The notes beneath the pieces are model-generated. The model was not told the origin of the DNA, searched no databases, and worked only from the letters and a program-made list of their open reading frames with translations. A stretch of 64,000 bases of DNA from positions 35,088 through 99,087 of the forward strand of contig NZ_JAGMUK010000120.1 in NCBI RefSeq assembly GCF_019049245.1. Reading direction: 5' to 3'. The translations under genes and the position numbers were made by a program. Of this stretch, positions 17,134 to 25,141 are shown one piece after another (positions within the stretch are counted from its first letter, which is position 1; each line of letters starts with the position of its first letter). This stretch comes from Streptomyces sp. AC555_RSS877 (lineage in GTDB: Bacteria; Actinomycetota; Actinomycetes; Streptomycetales; Streptomycetaceae).

Positions 17134-18258
17134 GTGATCGTTCTCTGGGTCGTCCTGGCCCTCATCGGACTCCCCCTGCTCGCTCTCGGCCTGTACTTCC
17201 TCAAGGCGATCGTCCAGGGCGCCGTCGAAGGCTGGCGCGGGGAGAGCGACGGCGACGAGGATGGGCAGTACGAACTGCCCGCCGCGGCCGCCGCCCTCGG
17301 TCTGCTGCCCCCCGAGCGGCAGGACACCAAGTCCGCGGCACCGCTGCCGGCCGCGCTCGTCGCGGCGCTCGACGCGGCCAAGGCCGGCGACTGGCAGCCG
17401 GCCGCGGCCCTGCTCGACGCGACGGCCGACGCGCGGGACTGGGAACACCGCTCCTTCCACAGCGGACGGCTCGCCTCCCTCGCCGCCGAGGACGACGCGT
17501 GGCTGCTGGCCTGGGAGGCCGCCCGCCCCGACGACCCCGGCGCCGCGCTGGTGCGGGCCCGCAGCACGGTGGCCCTGGCCGGGAAGATCCGGGGCGCGAA
17601 GCGGGCCAAGCACACCACCGCCGAGCAGTTCGAGGGCTTCCACCGCGTCATGGCCCGGTCCCGCGAGGAGCACGCCCGCGCGGCCGCCGTGGCCGTCGAG
17701 GGCGACCCCACCCCGTACATCGGCGAGATCCCGACCGCGCTGGGCCTCGGCTACCCGCACGCCGAGATGGACCGCCTGTGGAAGGAGCTCACGGACCGCG
17801 CCCCGCACCACTACGAGGCCCACTACTTCGCCCTGCAGTACTGGTGCGCCAAGTGGCGCGGCTCCGAGCCGCTGGCCCGCGAGTTCGCGGCGAGCGCCGC
17901 CGCGAAGGCCCCGTTGGGCAGCCTGATGACGGTGTTCCCCCTGATCGCGCACTTCGAGCACGACGATTCCGACTCGGCGGACGCCGACCGCACCCCGGGG
18001 ATGCGGGCCCTGGTCGACGCGGCGCTCGCCGACGTGGCGGCGGCCGATCCGGCCCACCCCCGCCTGCCGGAGGTCCGCCACCTGCTGGCGTTCTACCTGT
18101 GCCTGCAGGACCGGGACGAGGCGGCCGTGGAACAGTTCCGCCAGGTCGACGGGTACGTCGATGCCCTCCCGTGGCGTTACCGAGGCGACCCGGCGGGCGA
18201 GTTCTGCCGCCTGCGCGATGCGAGCCTGGCGAACGCGGGCGGGGCAGCGTCGGGCTGA
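17134..18258 (+). CDS. Membrane-anchored helical-repeat protein, paralogue B, operonic with M48 peptidase
   Basis: 374 aa from GTG 17134, coupled to the peptidase gene. An N-terminal helix (VLALIGLPLLALGLYFLKAIV) anchors it, and the body shares with the 14155 gene the stretch PHHYEAHYFALQYWCAKWRGSEPLAREFAASAAAKAPLGSL and the ending pattern (VDGYVDALPWRYRGDPAGEF against VDGHVGALPWTLSPDPAAEF). The membrane topology and length are the same, so duplication around the peptidase is clear. Function unknown; possibly helps present substrates to the peptidase. Confidence 0.8.
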   Translation: MIVLWVVLALIGLPLLALGLYFLKAIVQGAVEGWRGESDGDEDGQYELPAAAAALGLLPPERQDTKSAAPLPAALVAALDAAKAGDWQPAAALLDATADARDWEHRSFHSGRLASLAAEDDAWLLAWEAARPDDPGAALVRARSTVALAGKIRGAKRAKHTTAEQFEGFHRVMARSREEHARAAAVAVEGDPTPYIGEIPTALGLGYPHAEMDRLWKELTDRAPHHYEAHYFALQYWCAKWRGSEPLAREFAASAAAKAPLGSLMTVFPLIAHFEHDDSDSADADRTPGMRALVDAALADVAAADPAHPRLPEVRHLLAFYLCLQDRDEAAVEQFRQVDGYVDALPWRYRGDPAGEFCRLRDASLANAGGAASG

Positions 18259-18351
18259 CCCGGCTGCCGGTGTCCGGCCGGAATTCGGGGCGGCACGCAA
18301 ACGTTGTTCCGGGTGCCGCCCCGCAAACCCATGCATGAAGGAGCCCGCGCC

Positions 18352-19017
18352 ATGCTGTTCGGCCGTACGCCCGTCCTGCCCACCCCCGAGCAGGCGCTCC
18401 AGGGCCGCTCGGAGCCGACGTTCTCGGTCCCCGACCGCCACACCGTCCTCGGCACCCCGCTGCTCGGCCCCTACCCCGAGGGCTACGGCATCGCCGACTT
18501 CGGCCTGGGCTGCTTCTGGGGCGCCGAGCGCAAGTTCTGGCAGCTCCCGGCAGGCGTCTGGACCACCCTCGTCGGCTACCAGGGCGGCCACACCGAGCAC
18601 CCGACCTACGAGGAGGTCTGCTCGGGCCTCACCGGCCACACGGAGGTGGTCCGCGTGGTCCACGACCCCGAGCTGATCTCCTACGAGCAGCTCCTGAAGA
18701 CCTTCTGGGAGTCCCACAACCCCACCCAGGGCTTCCGCCAGGGCAACGACGTCGGCACCCAGTACCGCTCCGCGATCTACACCCACACCCCGGAGCAGGC
18801 CGCCGTCGCCGAGGCCTCCCGCGAGACGTACCAGAAGGTCCTGACGGGCTCGGGCCACGGCACGATCACCACGGAGATCCTCCCCGTCGAGGGCCGCACG
18901 TTCTACGTGGCGGAGGGATATCACCAGCAGTACCTGGACAAGAACCCGGCGGGGTACTGCGGGATCGGCGGGACCGGGGTGTCCTGCCCGATCGGCGTGG
19001 CGAAGGCCGAGGGCTGA
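18352..19017 (+). CDS. msrA: Peptide-methionine (S)-S-oxide reductase MsrA
   Basis: 221 aa from ATG 18352, chosen for the GAAGGAG ribosome site upstream. Reduces the S-epimer of methionine sulfoxide in proteins. The catalytic motif GLGCFWGAERKFWQ is at about residues 49-62, with VGYQGGHTEHPTYEEVCSGLTGHTEVV and GTQYRSAIY as expected for MsrA. Cys in NPAGYCGIGGTGVSCP near the C-terminus can resolve the disulfide. A hairpin about 50 bases after the stop is a likely terminator. Confidence 0.96.
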   Translation: MLFGRTPVLPTPEQALQGRSEPTFSVPDRHTVLGTPLLGPYPEGYGIADFGLGCFWGAERKFWQLPAGVWTTLVGYQGGHTEHPTYEEVCSGLTGHTEVVRVVHDPELISYEQLLKTFWESHNPTQGFRQGNDVGTQYRSAIYTHTPEQAAVAEASRETYQKVLTGSGHGTITTEILPVEGRTFYVAEGYHQQYLDKNPAGYCGIGGTGVSCPIGVAKAEG

Positions 19018-19066
19018 GCACCGGGATCACCCCTGCTGCTCGCACTGCAACCGCTCGCGGCCTGTG

Positions 19067-19092
19067 GCGGGAACGACGGTTGTCGTTCCCGC
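19067..19092 (+). terminator. msrA terminator hairpin
   Basis: Perfect 11-bp stem GCGGGAACGAC / GTCGTTCCCGC with loop GGTT, followed by TCCGCTTTG, 50 bases after the msrA stop. Confidence 0.7.
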
Positions 19093-19117
19093 TCCGCTTT
19101 GTCGGGCAGTTCCGCCC

Positions 19118-19317
19118 AAGGGGTCCTTTCACTATGAGCGTCTGATCAGGTCGCGTGGTCTGGTGCCGTGCATCGCAAGGCGCCGGAGCGGCCGCGATGG
19201 GGGTCCCCCCGCGCGAGGTTGTTCGAGCGTGGGGGAGGAGCCACGTGGGCGTTTCGGCAACGCGGCGAGGTGCGGTGCCAGGCCGCGCGACCCGGACGGG
19301 CATAGTGAAAGCCCCTT
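19118..19317. mobile_element. MITE-like element with terminal inverted repeats
   Basis: AAGGGGTCCTTTCACTATG at 19118-19136 is matched in inverted orientation by CATAGTGAAAGCCCCTT at 19301-19317 (17 of 19 positions, a 2-base gap). The enclosed 200 bp carries no gene and contains a copy of the GC-rich hairpin repeat (19199-19236). No transposase is present, so a non-autonomous element is likely. I see no convincing target-site duplication. The gap 19018-19446 between msrA and the next gene otherwise holds only the msrA terminator. Confidence 0.6.
19199..19236. repeat. Dispersed GC-rich hairpin repeat, copy 1
   Basis: Begins TGGGGGTCCCCCC, then a GCGCGAGG/TTCGAGCG centre and ends GTGGGGGAGGAG; the ends can pair. 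Related copies occur at 33055-33094 and 43789-43830. It is a repeat type I know from many Streptomyces intergenic regions. Confidence 0.6.
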
Positions 19318-19446
19318 AAGTCGCGGCGGCCCCCTTCGCGTGCGAGCCTGAATGCATGATCAGGCAGCCACCAGGTGGCCTGCCCGAGGGGTGAGGGTAC
19401 GGACGGATGACCGCCGGGTGGGGCTCTCGAGAAGGAGTTGCGCCAC

Positions 19447-20124
19447 ATGCTTCCTGTCTCCATGTCGCCTGTGCGAATCGACGCGTTTCTCGATCCGCGG
19501 CTGTCCAGATGGCTGTGGCTGGTGAAGTGGCTCCTCGCAGTCCCGCACTACATCGTGCTGTTCTTCCTGTGGATCGCGTTCGTCCTCGTCACCGTCGTCG
19601 CGTTCTTCGCCATCCTCTTCACCGCGCGATACCCCCGGTCCCTCTTCGACTTCAACGTCGGAGTACTGCGCTGGAACTGGCGGGTCAGCTACTACGCCCA
19701 CACCGCGCTCGGCACCGACCGGTATCCGCCGTTCACCCTCGCGGACGTGGCCGACTATCCCGCGCACTTCGACGTCGCCTATCCCGAGCGCCTTTCCCGC
19801 GGCCTGGTGTTGGTGAAGTGGTGGCTGTTGGTGATCCCGCAGTACATCGTCGTCGGGATGTTCGTCGGCGGGTGGGGCTGGGGGGAAGGGGACGGCTGGC
19901 ACGGCGGCGGTCTGATTCCCTTCCTCTCCCTGGTCGCCGTGATCGTTCTGGCGGTCACCGCCCGCTACCCGGTGCACCTCTTCGACTTCCTGATCGGCAT
20001 GGCCCGCTGGGTCGCGCGGGTGACCGCCTATGCCGCCCTGATGACCGATGAGTACCCGCCGTTCCGTCTCGACATGGGCGGGCAGAGCAACCCCCCGGTC
20101 GGCATGGCCAAGGCCGACCGGTGA
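19447..20124 (+). CDS. DUF4389 family membrane protein
   Basis: 225 aa from ATG 19447, placed 10 bases after GGAG (a TTG at 19438 would be too close). Two repeated halves: each has VKW-LL-VP-YIV followed by membrane helices and TARYP--LFDF with YPPF further on (YPPFTLADVADYP; YPPFRLDMG). This duplicated pattern defines DUF4389. About four membrane helices. The function is not known. It stands alone on the + strand. Confidence 0.85.
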   Translation: MLPVSMSPVRIDAFLDPRLSRWLWLVKWLLAVPHYIVLFFLWIAFVLVTVVAFFAILFTARYPRSLFDFNVGVLRWNWRVSYYAHTALGTDRYPPFTLADVADYPAHFDVAYPERLSRGLVLVKWWLLVIPQYIVVGMFVGGWGWGEGDGWHGGGLIPFLSLVAVIVLAVTARYPVHLFDFLIGMARWVARVTAYAALMTDEYPPFRLDMGGQSNPPVGMAKADR

Positions 20125-20229
20125 CACCCGCACGGGCCTGACCTCGCCCCCTGTGCCGACGCGCGTTCCCGGGTGCCGGCACGCGTGCCCGCGGGGAATT
20201 CGTTGCCTCCCGTCGCCCGATGCGGGCTA

Positions 20230-21345
20230 ATGGCACGCATGGCTGACATCCAGGGCTCGTACGACGATCTGTTCACGGCCGTGCCGAGTGCGCTGGCCAC
20301 GTTGCTGGACGAGGGAGACGCGGGCGCCTCGGTGGCGGTCTTCGTGGACGGCGAGCCGGTGGTGGACGTCTGGGGCGGGTTCGCCGACGCGGACCGCACG
20401 GTCCCGTGGGAGCGGGACACGATCGTCAACGTCTGGTCCGTCACGAAGACGATGACGGCGCTGTGTGCCCTGGTCCTGGCCGACCGTGGCGAGCTCGATC
20501 CGGACGCACCGGTCGCCCGGTACTGGCCGGAGTTCGCCGCTGTGGGCAAGGAGAAGGTGCTGGTGCGGCACCTGCTCGCACACACCGCGGGCCTGCCCGA
20601 CTGGGAGGGACCCGTCGACGAGCTCTACGACTGGCCGTCCGCCACGGCGCGGCTGGCCCGGCAGGCGCCTCGGTGGGCGCCGGGCAGCGCGGCCGGGTAC
20701 CACTCGCTCACCCAGGGATTCCTGGTGGGTGAGGTCGTACGCCGGATCACCGGCCGGATGGTCGGCGAGTACTTCGCCGAGGAGGTGGCCGGTCCGCTGG
20801 GCGCGGACTTCCACATCGGGCTGTCCGCCGAGCACGACCACCGCGTGGCGCTCACGGTCCCGCCTCCTTCCCGTGGCGAGGACTACACCGCGAGCACGTC
20901 CGTCGGCAACGCGGGCCCTGCCGCGGGGACCGGCATCCGGGTACGCGACGGCAACGGCGTGGCCTGGCGCCGTGCGCAGATCCCCGCGGCGAGCGGGTTC
21001 GGCAATGCCCGTTCGGTCGCCCTCGTGCAGTCGGCGATGGCCTGCCGAGGAGCGGTGCGGGGCGTGCGGTTGCTGTCGCCGGCGGGTTGTGAGCGGGCGT
21101 GGGTGGAGCAGTTCAGCGGTGACGACCGGATCCTGGGCAGGCCGGTGCGCTACGGCCTGGGCTACGGGCTGTTCGGCAGCACCTACGGGTGGGGCGGCTG
21201 GGGCGGCTCCGTGGTGATGGTCGAACCCGACGCGCGCATGGCGGTCGCGTACGTGACGAATCAGATGCGCGAACCCGCCGAGGACCAGCGGGGGTTGGAG
21301 ATCGTCATGTCCGCCTACGACGGCCTTCAGGGTCTGCGGTCCTGA
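20230..21345 (+). CDS. Serine hydrolase of the beta-lactamase/EstB class
   Basis: 371 aa. Class C beta-lactamase fold: nucleophile motif SVTK (in IVNVWSVTKTMTALCAL, near residue 72) and a YHS motif (PGSAAGYHSLTQGFLVGEV, near 156) that takes the place of Y-x-N; the late GGWGG motif (YGWGGWGGSVV) corresponds to the KTG position. There is no signal peptide, so it acts inside the cell, probably as an esterase or transesterase. Start ATG 20230 or 20239; ribosome site weak. No operon partner. Confidence 0.88.
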   Translation: MARMADIQGSYDDLFTAVPSALATLLDEGDAGASVAVFVDGEPVVDVWGGFADADRTVPWERDTIVNVWSVTKTMTALCALVLADRGELDPDAPVARYWPEFAAVGKEKVLVRHLLAHTAGLPDWEGPVDELYDWPSATARLARQAPRWAPGSAAGYHSLTQGFLVGEVVRRITGRMVGEYFAEEVAGPLGADFHIGLSAEHDHRVALTVPPPSRGEDYTASTSVGNAGPAAGTGIRVRDGNGVAWRRAQIPAASGFGNARSVALVQSAMACRGAVRGVRLLSPAGCERAWVEQFSGDDRILGRPVRYGLGYGLFGSTYGWGGWGGSVVMVEPDARMAVAYVTNQMREPAEDQRGLEIVMSAYDGLQGLRS

Positions 21346-21354
21346 TCCGGCCGA

Positions 21355-21753
21355 TCACGGCCGCGTCCCTCGACTCCCGCTGCCGTACGGCCGCGTGAGG
21401 ATCTCCAGGTTGTGCCCGTTCGGATCGTCGAAGTAGACGCCCCGGCCCCCGTCGTTGTGGTTGATCTCCCCTGCCTGGCTGTGGAACGGGTCCGCCCAGT
21501 AGGTCAGACCGGCGTCCCGGACGCGGGTGAAGATCGTGTCGAAGTCGTCCTCGGAGACGAGGAAGGCGTAGTGCTGGGGCGTGATCGGGCCGGGGGTGTC
21601 GATGTAGTCGAGGGTCACGCCGTTGGGGATCTCGACGGGGACGAAGGGGCCGTACGGCGGGGCCACCTTCAGTCCGAGGATGTCGGCGAGGAACCGGGCC
21701 GAGGTGTTCTTGTCGTGTACGGCGACGATGGTGTGGTTCAGCTGGACGGTCAT
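21355..21753 (-). CDS. VOC family (glyoxalase/dioxygenase fold) protein
   Basis: 132 aa from ATG 21753, preceded by AGGAGG. Two beta-alpha-beta-beta-beta units: NHTIVAVHDKNTSARFLADILGL at the N-terminus and HYAFLVSEDDFDTIFTRVRDAGL in the second half, with the metal-ligand region GRGVYFDDPNGHNLEIL at about 108-124. Metal-dependent lyase, isomerase or resistance protein; the substrate is not deducible. It is convergent with the serine hydrolase gene and ends 10 bases from its stop. Confidence 0.9.
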   Translation of the reverse strand: MTVQLNHTIVAVHDKNTSARFLADILGLKVAPPYGPFVPVEIPNGVTLDYIDTPGPITPQHYAFLVSEDDFDTIFTRVRDAGLTYWADPFHSQAGEINHNDGGRGVYFDDPNGHNLEILTRPYGSGSRGTRP

Positions 21754-21815
21754 CGTGCGGGCCTCCTCGCGCCGAGTTCGGGGCTCCTTCGTATCGACCA
21801 TACTCCGCGAGCGGT

Positions 21816-21834
21816 TAAGGTAAGCCTTGCCTTA
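21816..21834. promoter_or_regulatory. Iron box (DmdR1/DtxR-type operator)
   Basis: TAAGGTAAGCCTTGCCTTA is an imperfect 19-bp palindrome (near-match to the TTAGGTTAGGCTNACCTAA type of site bound by DmdR1/DtxR with Fe2+). It lies about 75 bp upstream of the siderophore-binding lipoprotein gene, so the operon should be repressed when iron is plentiful. Confidence 0.82.
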
Positions 21835-21907
21835 GCAAGCCGGTTTATCGCTGAACGAGTGCAACGGTGCCAGGACACCGGTGAACCAGTACATCGTCGG
21901 AGTAGTC

Positions 21908-22966
21908 GTGCGTGCACCAGCAGTGAAAGCCGTCCTGGCCGCGACCGTTGTCGGAGGGCTGCTCGCCGGCTGCTCGTCGTCGGACGGCGGTGACGGGAGC
22001 GCGGAGAAGGCGGACGGGGCGCGCAATCCGGTGATGGGCGCCTCGGCAGGAGCCTCCAAGGGGCCGTCCGCCGCGCCGAGCGCCCTCGCCGACGGCATGG
22101 GTGCCGACACGGACACCGACGGGACGTTCCCGCGGACCGTCACCCACTTCCAGGGCAAGACGGCCATCGAGGCCGAGCCGAAGAAGATCGCCGTCCTCAG
22201 CACCGGTCAGCTCGACGACCTGCTGTCCCTGGGGACCGTGCCCACGGCCACCACCCGTGCCGACAACGCCGGGCTGGTACCCGACTACCTCGCCGACGCC
22301 TTCCCGAAGGACAAGGCGCGGCTCGCCGGCATGACCGACGCGGGCACCCGGCAGGCGCCCAATCTGGAGTCCCTCGCCGCCGCCGAGCCGGACCTGATCC
22401 TCGCGAACGACTCGCTCGGCGAGCTCTACCCCAAGCTGTCGAAGATCGCGCCCACCGTGATCACCGCCGGCAACGGCATCAACTGGAAGCGCGACCTGCT
22501 CCTCGTCGGCGAGGCCGTCGGCAAGGGCGAGGCGGCCCGGAAGATGCTGGACGACATCACCGCCGACGCTGCCGGGAAGGGCGCGGACCTCGGCGACCCC
22601 ACCGTCTCCATGGTGCGGTTCACGCCCGACCGCACCCGCATGTTCGGCGTCTCCTCCTTCACCGGGTCCATCGCCGTCGACATGGGGCTGTCGCGGCCCG
22701 AGTCGCAGCGGTTCACCGCCATTTCCGAGGACATCGGCCCGGAGAGCGTCGACACCGCCGACGGCGACTGGATCTTCTACTCCGTCCAGGGCGACGCCGG
22801 CGAGACCGACGCGGCGAGTGTCGTCGCCGGACCGTTGTGGAAGTCGATGAAGGCCGTCGAGGCGGGGCAGGCCGTGAAGGTCGACGACGACCCCTGGTAC
22901 CTCAACGCCGGTCCGACCGCCGCGCGTCTGGTGATACGACAGCTCGCCGAGCACATCGGCACGTGA
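21908..22966 (+). CDS. Iron-siderophore ABC transporter substrate-binding lipoprotein
   Basis: 352 aa from GTG 21908 (GGAGTAG just upstream). Type II signal peptide AVLAATVVGGLLAGCSS with lipidated Cys near residue 22. After a low-complexity linker, a FepB/FecB-like periplasmic-binding fold is visible: PKKIAVLSTGQLDDLLSLGTVPTAT, SLAAAEPDLILANDSLGELYPKLSKIAPTV and WYLNAGPTAARLVIRQLAEHI. It captures ferric siderophore outside the membrane. Overlaps the permease gene by GTGA. The iron box upstream fits iron-regulated expression. Siderophore identity unknown. Confidence 0.92.
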   Translation: MRAPAVKAVLAATVVGGLLAGCSSSDGGDGSAEKADGARNPVMGASAGASKGPSAAPSALADGMGADTDTDGTFPRTVTHFQGKTAIEAEPKKIAVLSTGQLDDLLSLGTVPTATTRADNAGLVPDYLADAFPKDKARLAGMTDAGTRQAPNLESLAAAEPDLILANDSLGELYPKLSKIAPTVITAGNGINWKRDLLLVGEAVGKGEAARKMLDDITADAAGKGADLGDPTVSMVRFTPDRTRMFGVSSFTGSIAVDMGLSRPESQRFTAISEDIGPESVDTADGDWIFYSVQGDAGETDAASVVAGPLWKSMKAVEAGQAVKVDDDPWYLNAGPTAARLVIRQLAEHIGT

Positions 22967-23952
22967 GCCCCAGACACCTCGCCTGGCCGGTGGCCGTCCT
23001 CGCGGTGGCCGCGGTCGGCATGCTCAGCCTCGCCGTCGGCACCCGCGCGGTTCCGCTGTCGGCGGTGTTCGACGCCCTGTTGCACGGCGGGGGTTCACCG
23101 AACGCCCTGGTCGTACGGTCGCTTCGGGTGCCGCGCACCGAGGTCGGGCTGACCGCGGGTGCCGCGCTCGGCGTCGCCGGCGCCGCGCTCCAGGCCGTCA
23201 CCCGCAATCCGCTCGCCGATCCCGGCATCCTCGGGCTGAGCCAGGGGGCCGCGGCCGGCGTCGTCCTCGCGATCGGGTTCGGTCTGGCGAACGGCTTCGG
23301 CGGGTACGTCCGGTACGCCTTCGCCGGTGCCGTCGTCGCCGCGTGTCTGGTGTACGCCATCGCCGCCCGCGGACGGGAGGGGGCGTCGCCGGTGAAGCTG
23401 GCGCTGGCGGGCACGGCGTTGTCCGCGATGACCGCCGGTGCGACGACCGTCGTCCTCACCTCCAGCTCCGCCACGCTCGACCAGTTCCGGTTCTGGCAGG
23501 TGGGCGCGTTGAGCGGGCGGGACGCGGACACGGTCGTCCGCATGCTGCCGTTCCTGGCGGTGGGCGCGGTGCTGGTGCTCGCCTGTGCGCGAGGACTGGA
23601 CGCGCTGGCCCTGGGCGAGGAGACGGCACGGGCGCTGGGGCATCGGGTGCAGCTGGTGCGGGGTGCGGCGGCGCTCGGGGCGACCTTGCTGACGGCCGCC
23701 GCGGTGGCCGCGGCCGGTCCGATCGCCTTCGTCGGGCTGGCCGTGCCGCACCTGGCCCGGCGGCTGGTCTCCGGAGGCCATCGCGCCGTGCTGCCGCTCT
23801 CCGCCCTGCTGGGCGCGGCGCTGCTGGTGGGCGCGGATGTGGCGGGGCGGGTGGTACGGGCTCCCGCGGAGGTGCCGGCCGGGGTGATGACCGCGTTGGT
23901 GGGGGTGCCGGTGCTGGTGGTGCTGGTACGGCGCAAGGGCGTGGCTGCATGA
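22963..23952 (+). CDS. FecCD-type siderophore ABC permease 1
   Basis: 329 aa from GTG 22963, coupled to the lipoprotein gene. Typical FecCD features: LRVPRTEVGLTAGAALGVAGAALQAVTRNPLADPGILGLSQGAAAGVV, FWQVGALSGRD, and the ATPase-contact stretch AAAGPIAFVGLAVPHLARRLV near residue 250. About nine membrane helices. It should heterodimerise with the next gene product. No ATPase gene follows in the operon. Confidence 0.93.
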   Translation: MSPRHLAWPVAVLAVAAVGMLSLAVGTRAVPLSAVFDALLHGGGSPNALVVRSLRVPRTEVGLTAGAALGVAGAALQAVTRNPLADPGILGLSQGAAAGVVLAIGFGLANGFGGYVRYAFAGAVVAACLVYAIAARGREGASPVKLALAGTALSAMTAGATTVVLTSSSATLDQFRFWQVGALSGRDADTVVRMLPFLAVGAVLVLACARGLDALALGEETARALGHRVQLVRGAAALGATLLTAAAVAAAGPIAFVGLAVPHLARRLVSGGHRAVLPLSALLGAALLVGADVAGRVVRAPAEVPAGVMTALVGVPVLVVLVRRKGVAA

Positions 23953-25100
23953 GCCGCCGAGTCGCGGACAGTCGGGCCGCCGGGGCGATGGGGAGGGTGG
24001 GCGCGGAGGGCACCCCGTCAGCGCCGGGCAGCGCGTCCGAGTCCTCAACACCGACGCCGGGTGCCCTCGCGTCCGGCATCACCGTCCTTCGCCCCGGCCG
24101 CCGCGTCTCACTGCTCCTCCACCGCCGCTCCGCCGTGGCCGCCGTGACCCTGCTCCTCCTCCTCGCGACCGTCATGCTCGCGTCGGCCTGCCTGGGCCAG
24201 ACGTACGTCTCCCCCGCCGAGGTCTGGCACACCCTGCGCACCGGCTCCGGACCGTACGACCTGGTCGTCGGGGAGTTGCGGGTGCCGCGGATCGTGCTGG
24301 GAGCGCTCGTGGGGGCCGCTCTCGGACTCGCGGGGGCGCTGGTGCAGACCGTCACGCGCAATGCGCTCGCCAGTCCGGACGTGATCGGTGTGGGGCACGG
24401 GGCCGCCGCCGCGACCGTCCTCGCCCTGGCGACGGGAGCCGTCCGCTCACCCGGCGCGATGCCCGCCGTCTCCGTGGCCGGAGGACTTGCCGCAGCCGCC
24501 CTGGTCTACCTCCTCGCCTGGCGGCGCGGTATGCAGCCGAGCCGCTTCGTGCTGACCGGCGTGGGGATCGGGGTCGCGTTGTCCGCGATCGTCCAGCTGT
24601 ATCTCACCGACAGCGAGCTGGAGGCCGCCGAGCAGGTCAAGCTGTGGCTGACCGGCAGTCTGAACGGGCGGGGCCGGGAGCAGGCGGGGCCGCTGGCCGT
24701 CGTCCTCCTGCTGTGTCTGCCCGCGCTGGTGTGGGCGGGCCGGGCCGTACGGCCGCTCGGGCTCGACCCGGACACGGCGGCCGCGCTCGGCGTCCGGGTG
24801 GACCGGGCCCGCCTCGGCCTCACCGTTGTGGGGGTCGTCCTCGCCGCCACGGCGACCGGTGCCGCGGGACCGATCGGGTTCGTCGCGCTGACGGCACCCC
24901 AACTGGCCCGCCGGATCACCCGGACGCCTCACCTTCCGCTGTGGTGCTCGGCGTTGACCGGCGCGTTCGTGCTCGTCGCGGCCGACCTGGCGGCCCGCAC
25001 CCTGCTGCCCCCGCTGGAGATCCCGGTCGGCGCGCTCACGTCGCTGGTCGGGGGGCCGTATCTGCTGTGGCTGCTGGGCCGACGTACGGCGACACGCTGA
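23949..25100 (+). CDS. FecCD-type siderophore ABC permease 2 with repeat-derived N-terminal extension
   Basis: 383 aa from ATG 23949 (ATGA overlap with permease 1). The FecCD core begins near residue 55: GELRVPRIVLGALVGAALGLAGALVQTVTRNALASPDVIGVGHGAA, later TGAAGPIGFVALTAPQLARRI. The N-terminal 50 residues are low-complexity (Ser/Gly/Ala/Pro) and not part of the family; the DNA coding for them (23966-24016) closely matches the intergenic repeat at 33030-33120. A real translation start further in cannot be excluded. A strong hairpin follows the stop. Confidence 0.92.
   Translation: MSRRVADSRAAGAMGRVGAEGTPSAPGSASESSTPTPGALASGITVLRPGRRVSLLLHRRSAVAAVTLLLLLATVMLASACLGQTYVSPAEVWHTLRTGSGPYDLVVGELRVPRIVLGALVGAALGLAGALVQTVTRNALASPDVIGVGHGAAAATVLALATGAVRSPGAMPAVSVAGGLAAAALVYLLAWRRGMQPSRFVLTGVGIGVALSAIVQLYLTDSELEAAEQVKLWLTGSLNGRGREQAGPLAVVLLLCLPALVWAGRAVRPLGLDPDTAAALGVRVDRARLGLTVVGVVLAATATGAAGPIGFVALTAPQLARRITRTPHLPLWCSALTGAFVLVAADLAARTLLPPLEIPVGALTSLVGGPYLLWLLGRRTATR
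23966..24016. repeat. Repeat copy inside the permease 2 coding sequence
   Basis: Shares with 33030-33054 the core GCCGCCGGGGCGATGGGG preceded by ACAGTCGG/GCAGTCGT, and with 33091-33112 the following AGGGTGGGCGC-G-GGCACCCCG. At 33 kb the two halves are split by the 36-40 nt GC-rich hairpin repeat, which is absent here. Confidence 0.7.
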
Positions 25101-25133
25101 CGGGCCCCGGCGCTCATCCGCCGGGGCCCGTCA
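25098..25133. terminator. Strong bidirectional terminator hairpin
   Basis: Perfect 15-bp stem TGACGGGCCCCGGCG / CGCCGGGGCCCGTCA around a 6-base loop, between the stops of convergent permease 2 and alcohol dehydrogenase genes. Confidence 0.85.
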
Positions 25134-25141
25134 GCCGGTGC

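Noticed and set aside
15315..17720. Minus-strand 801-aa frame
   Set aside because: Antisense to the M48 peptidase and its paralogues; no family match.
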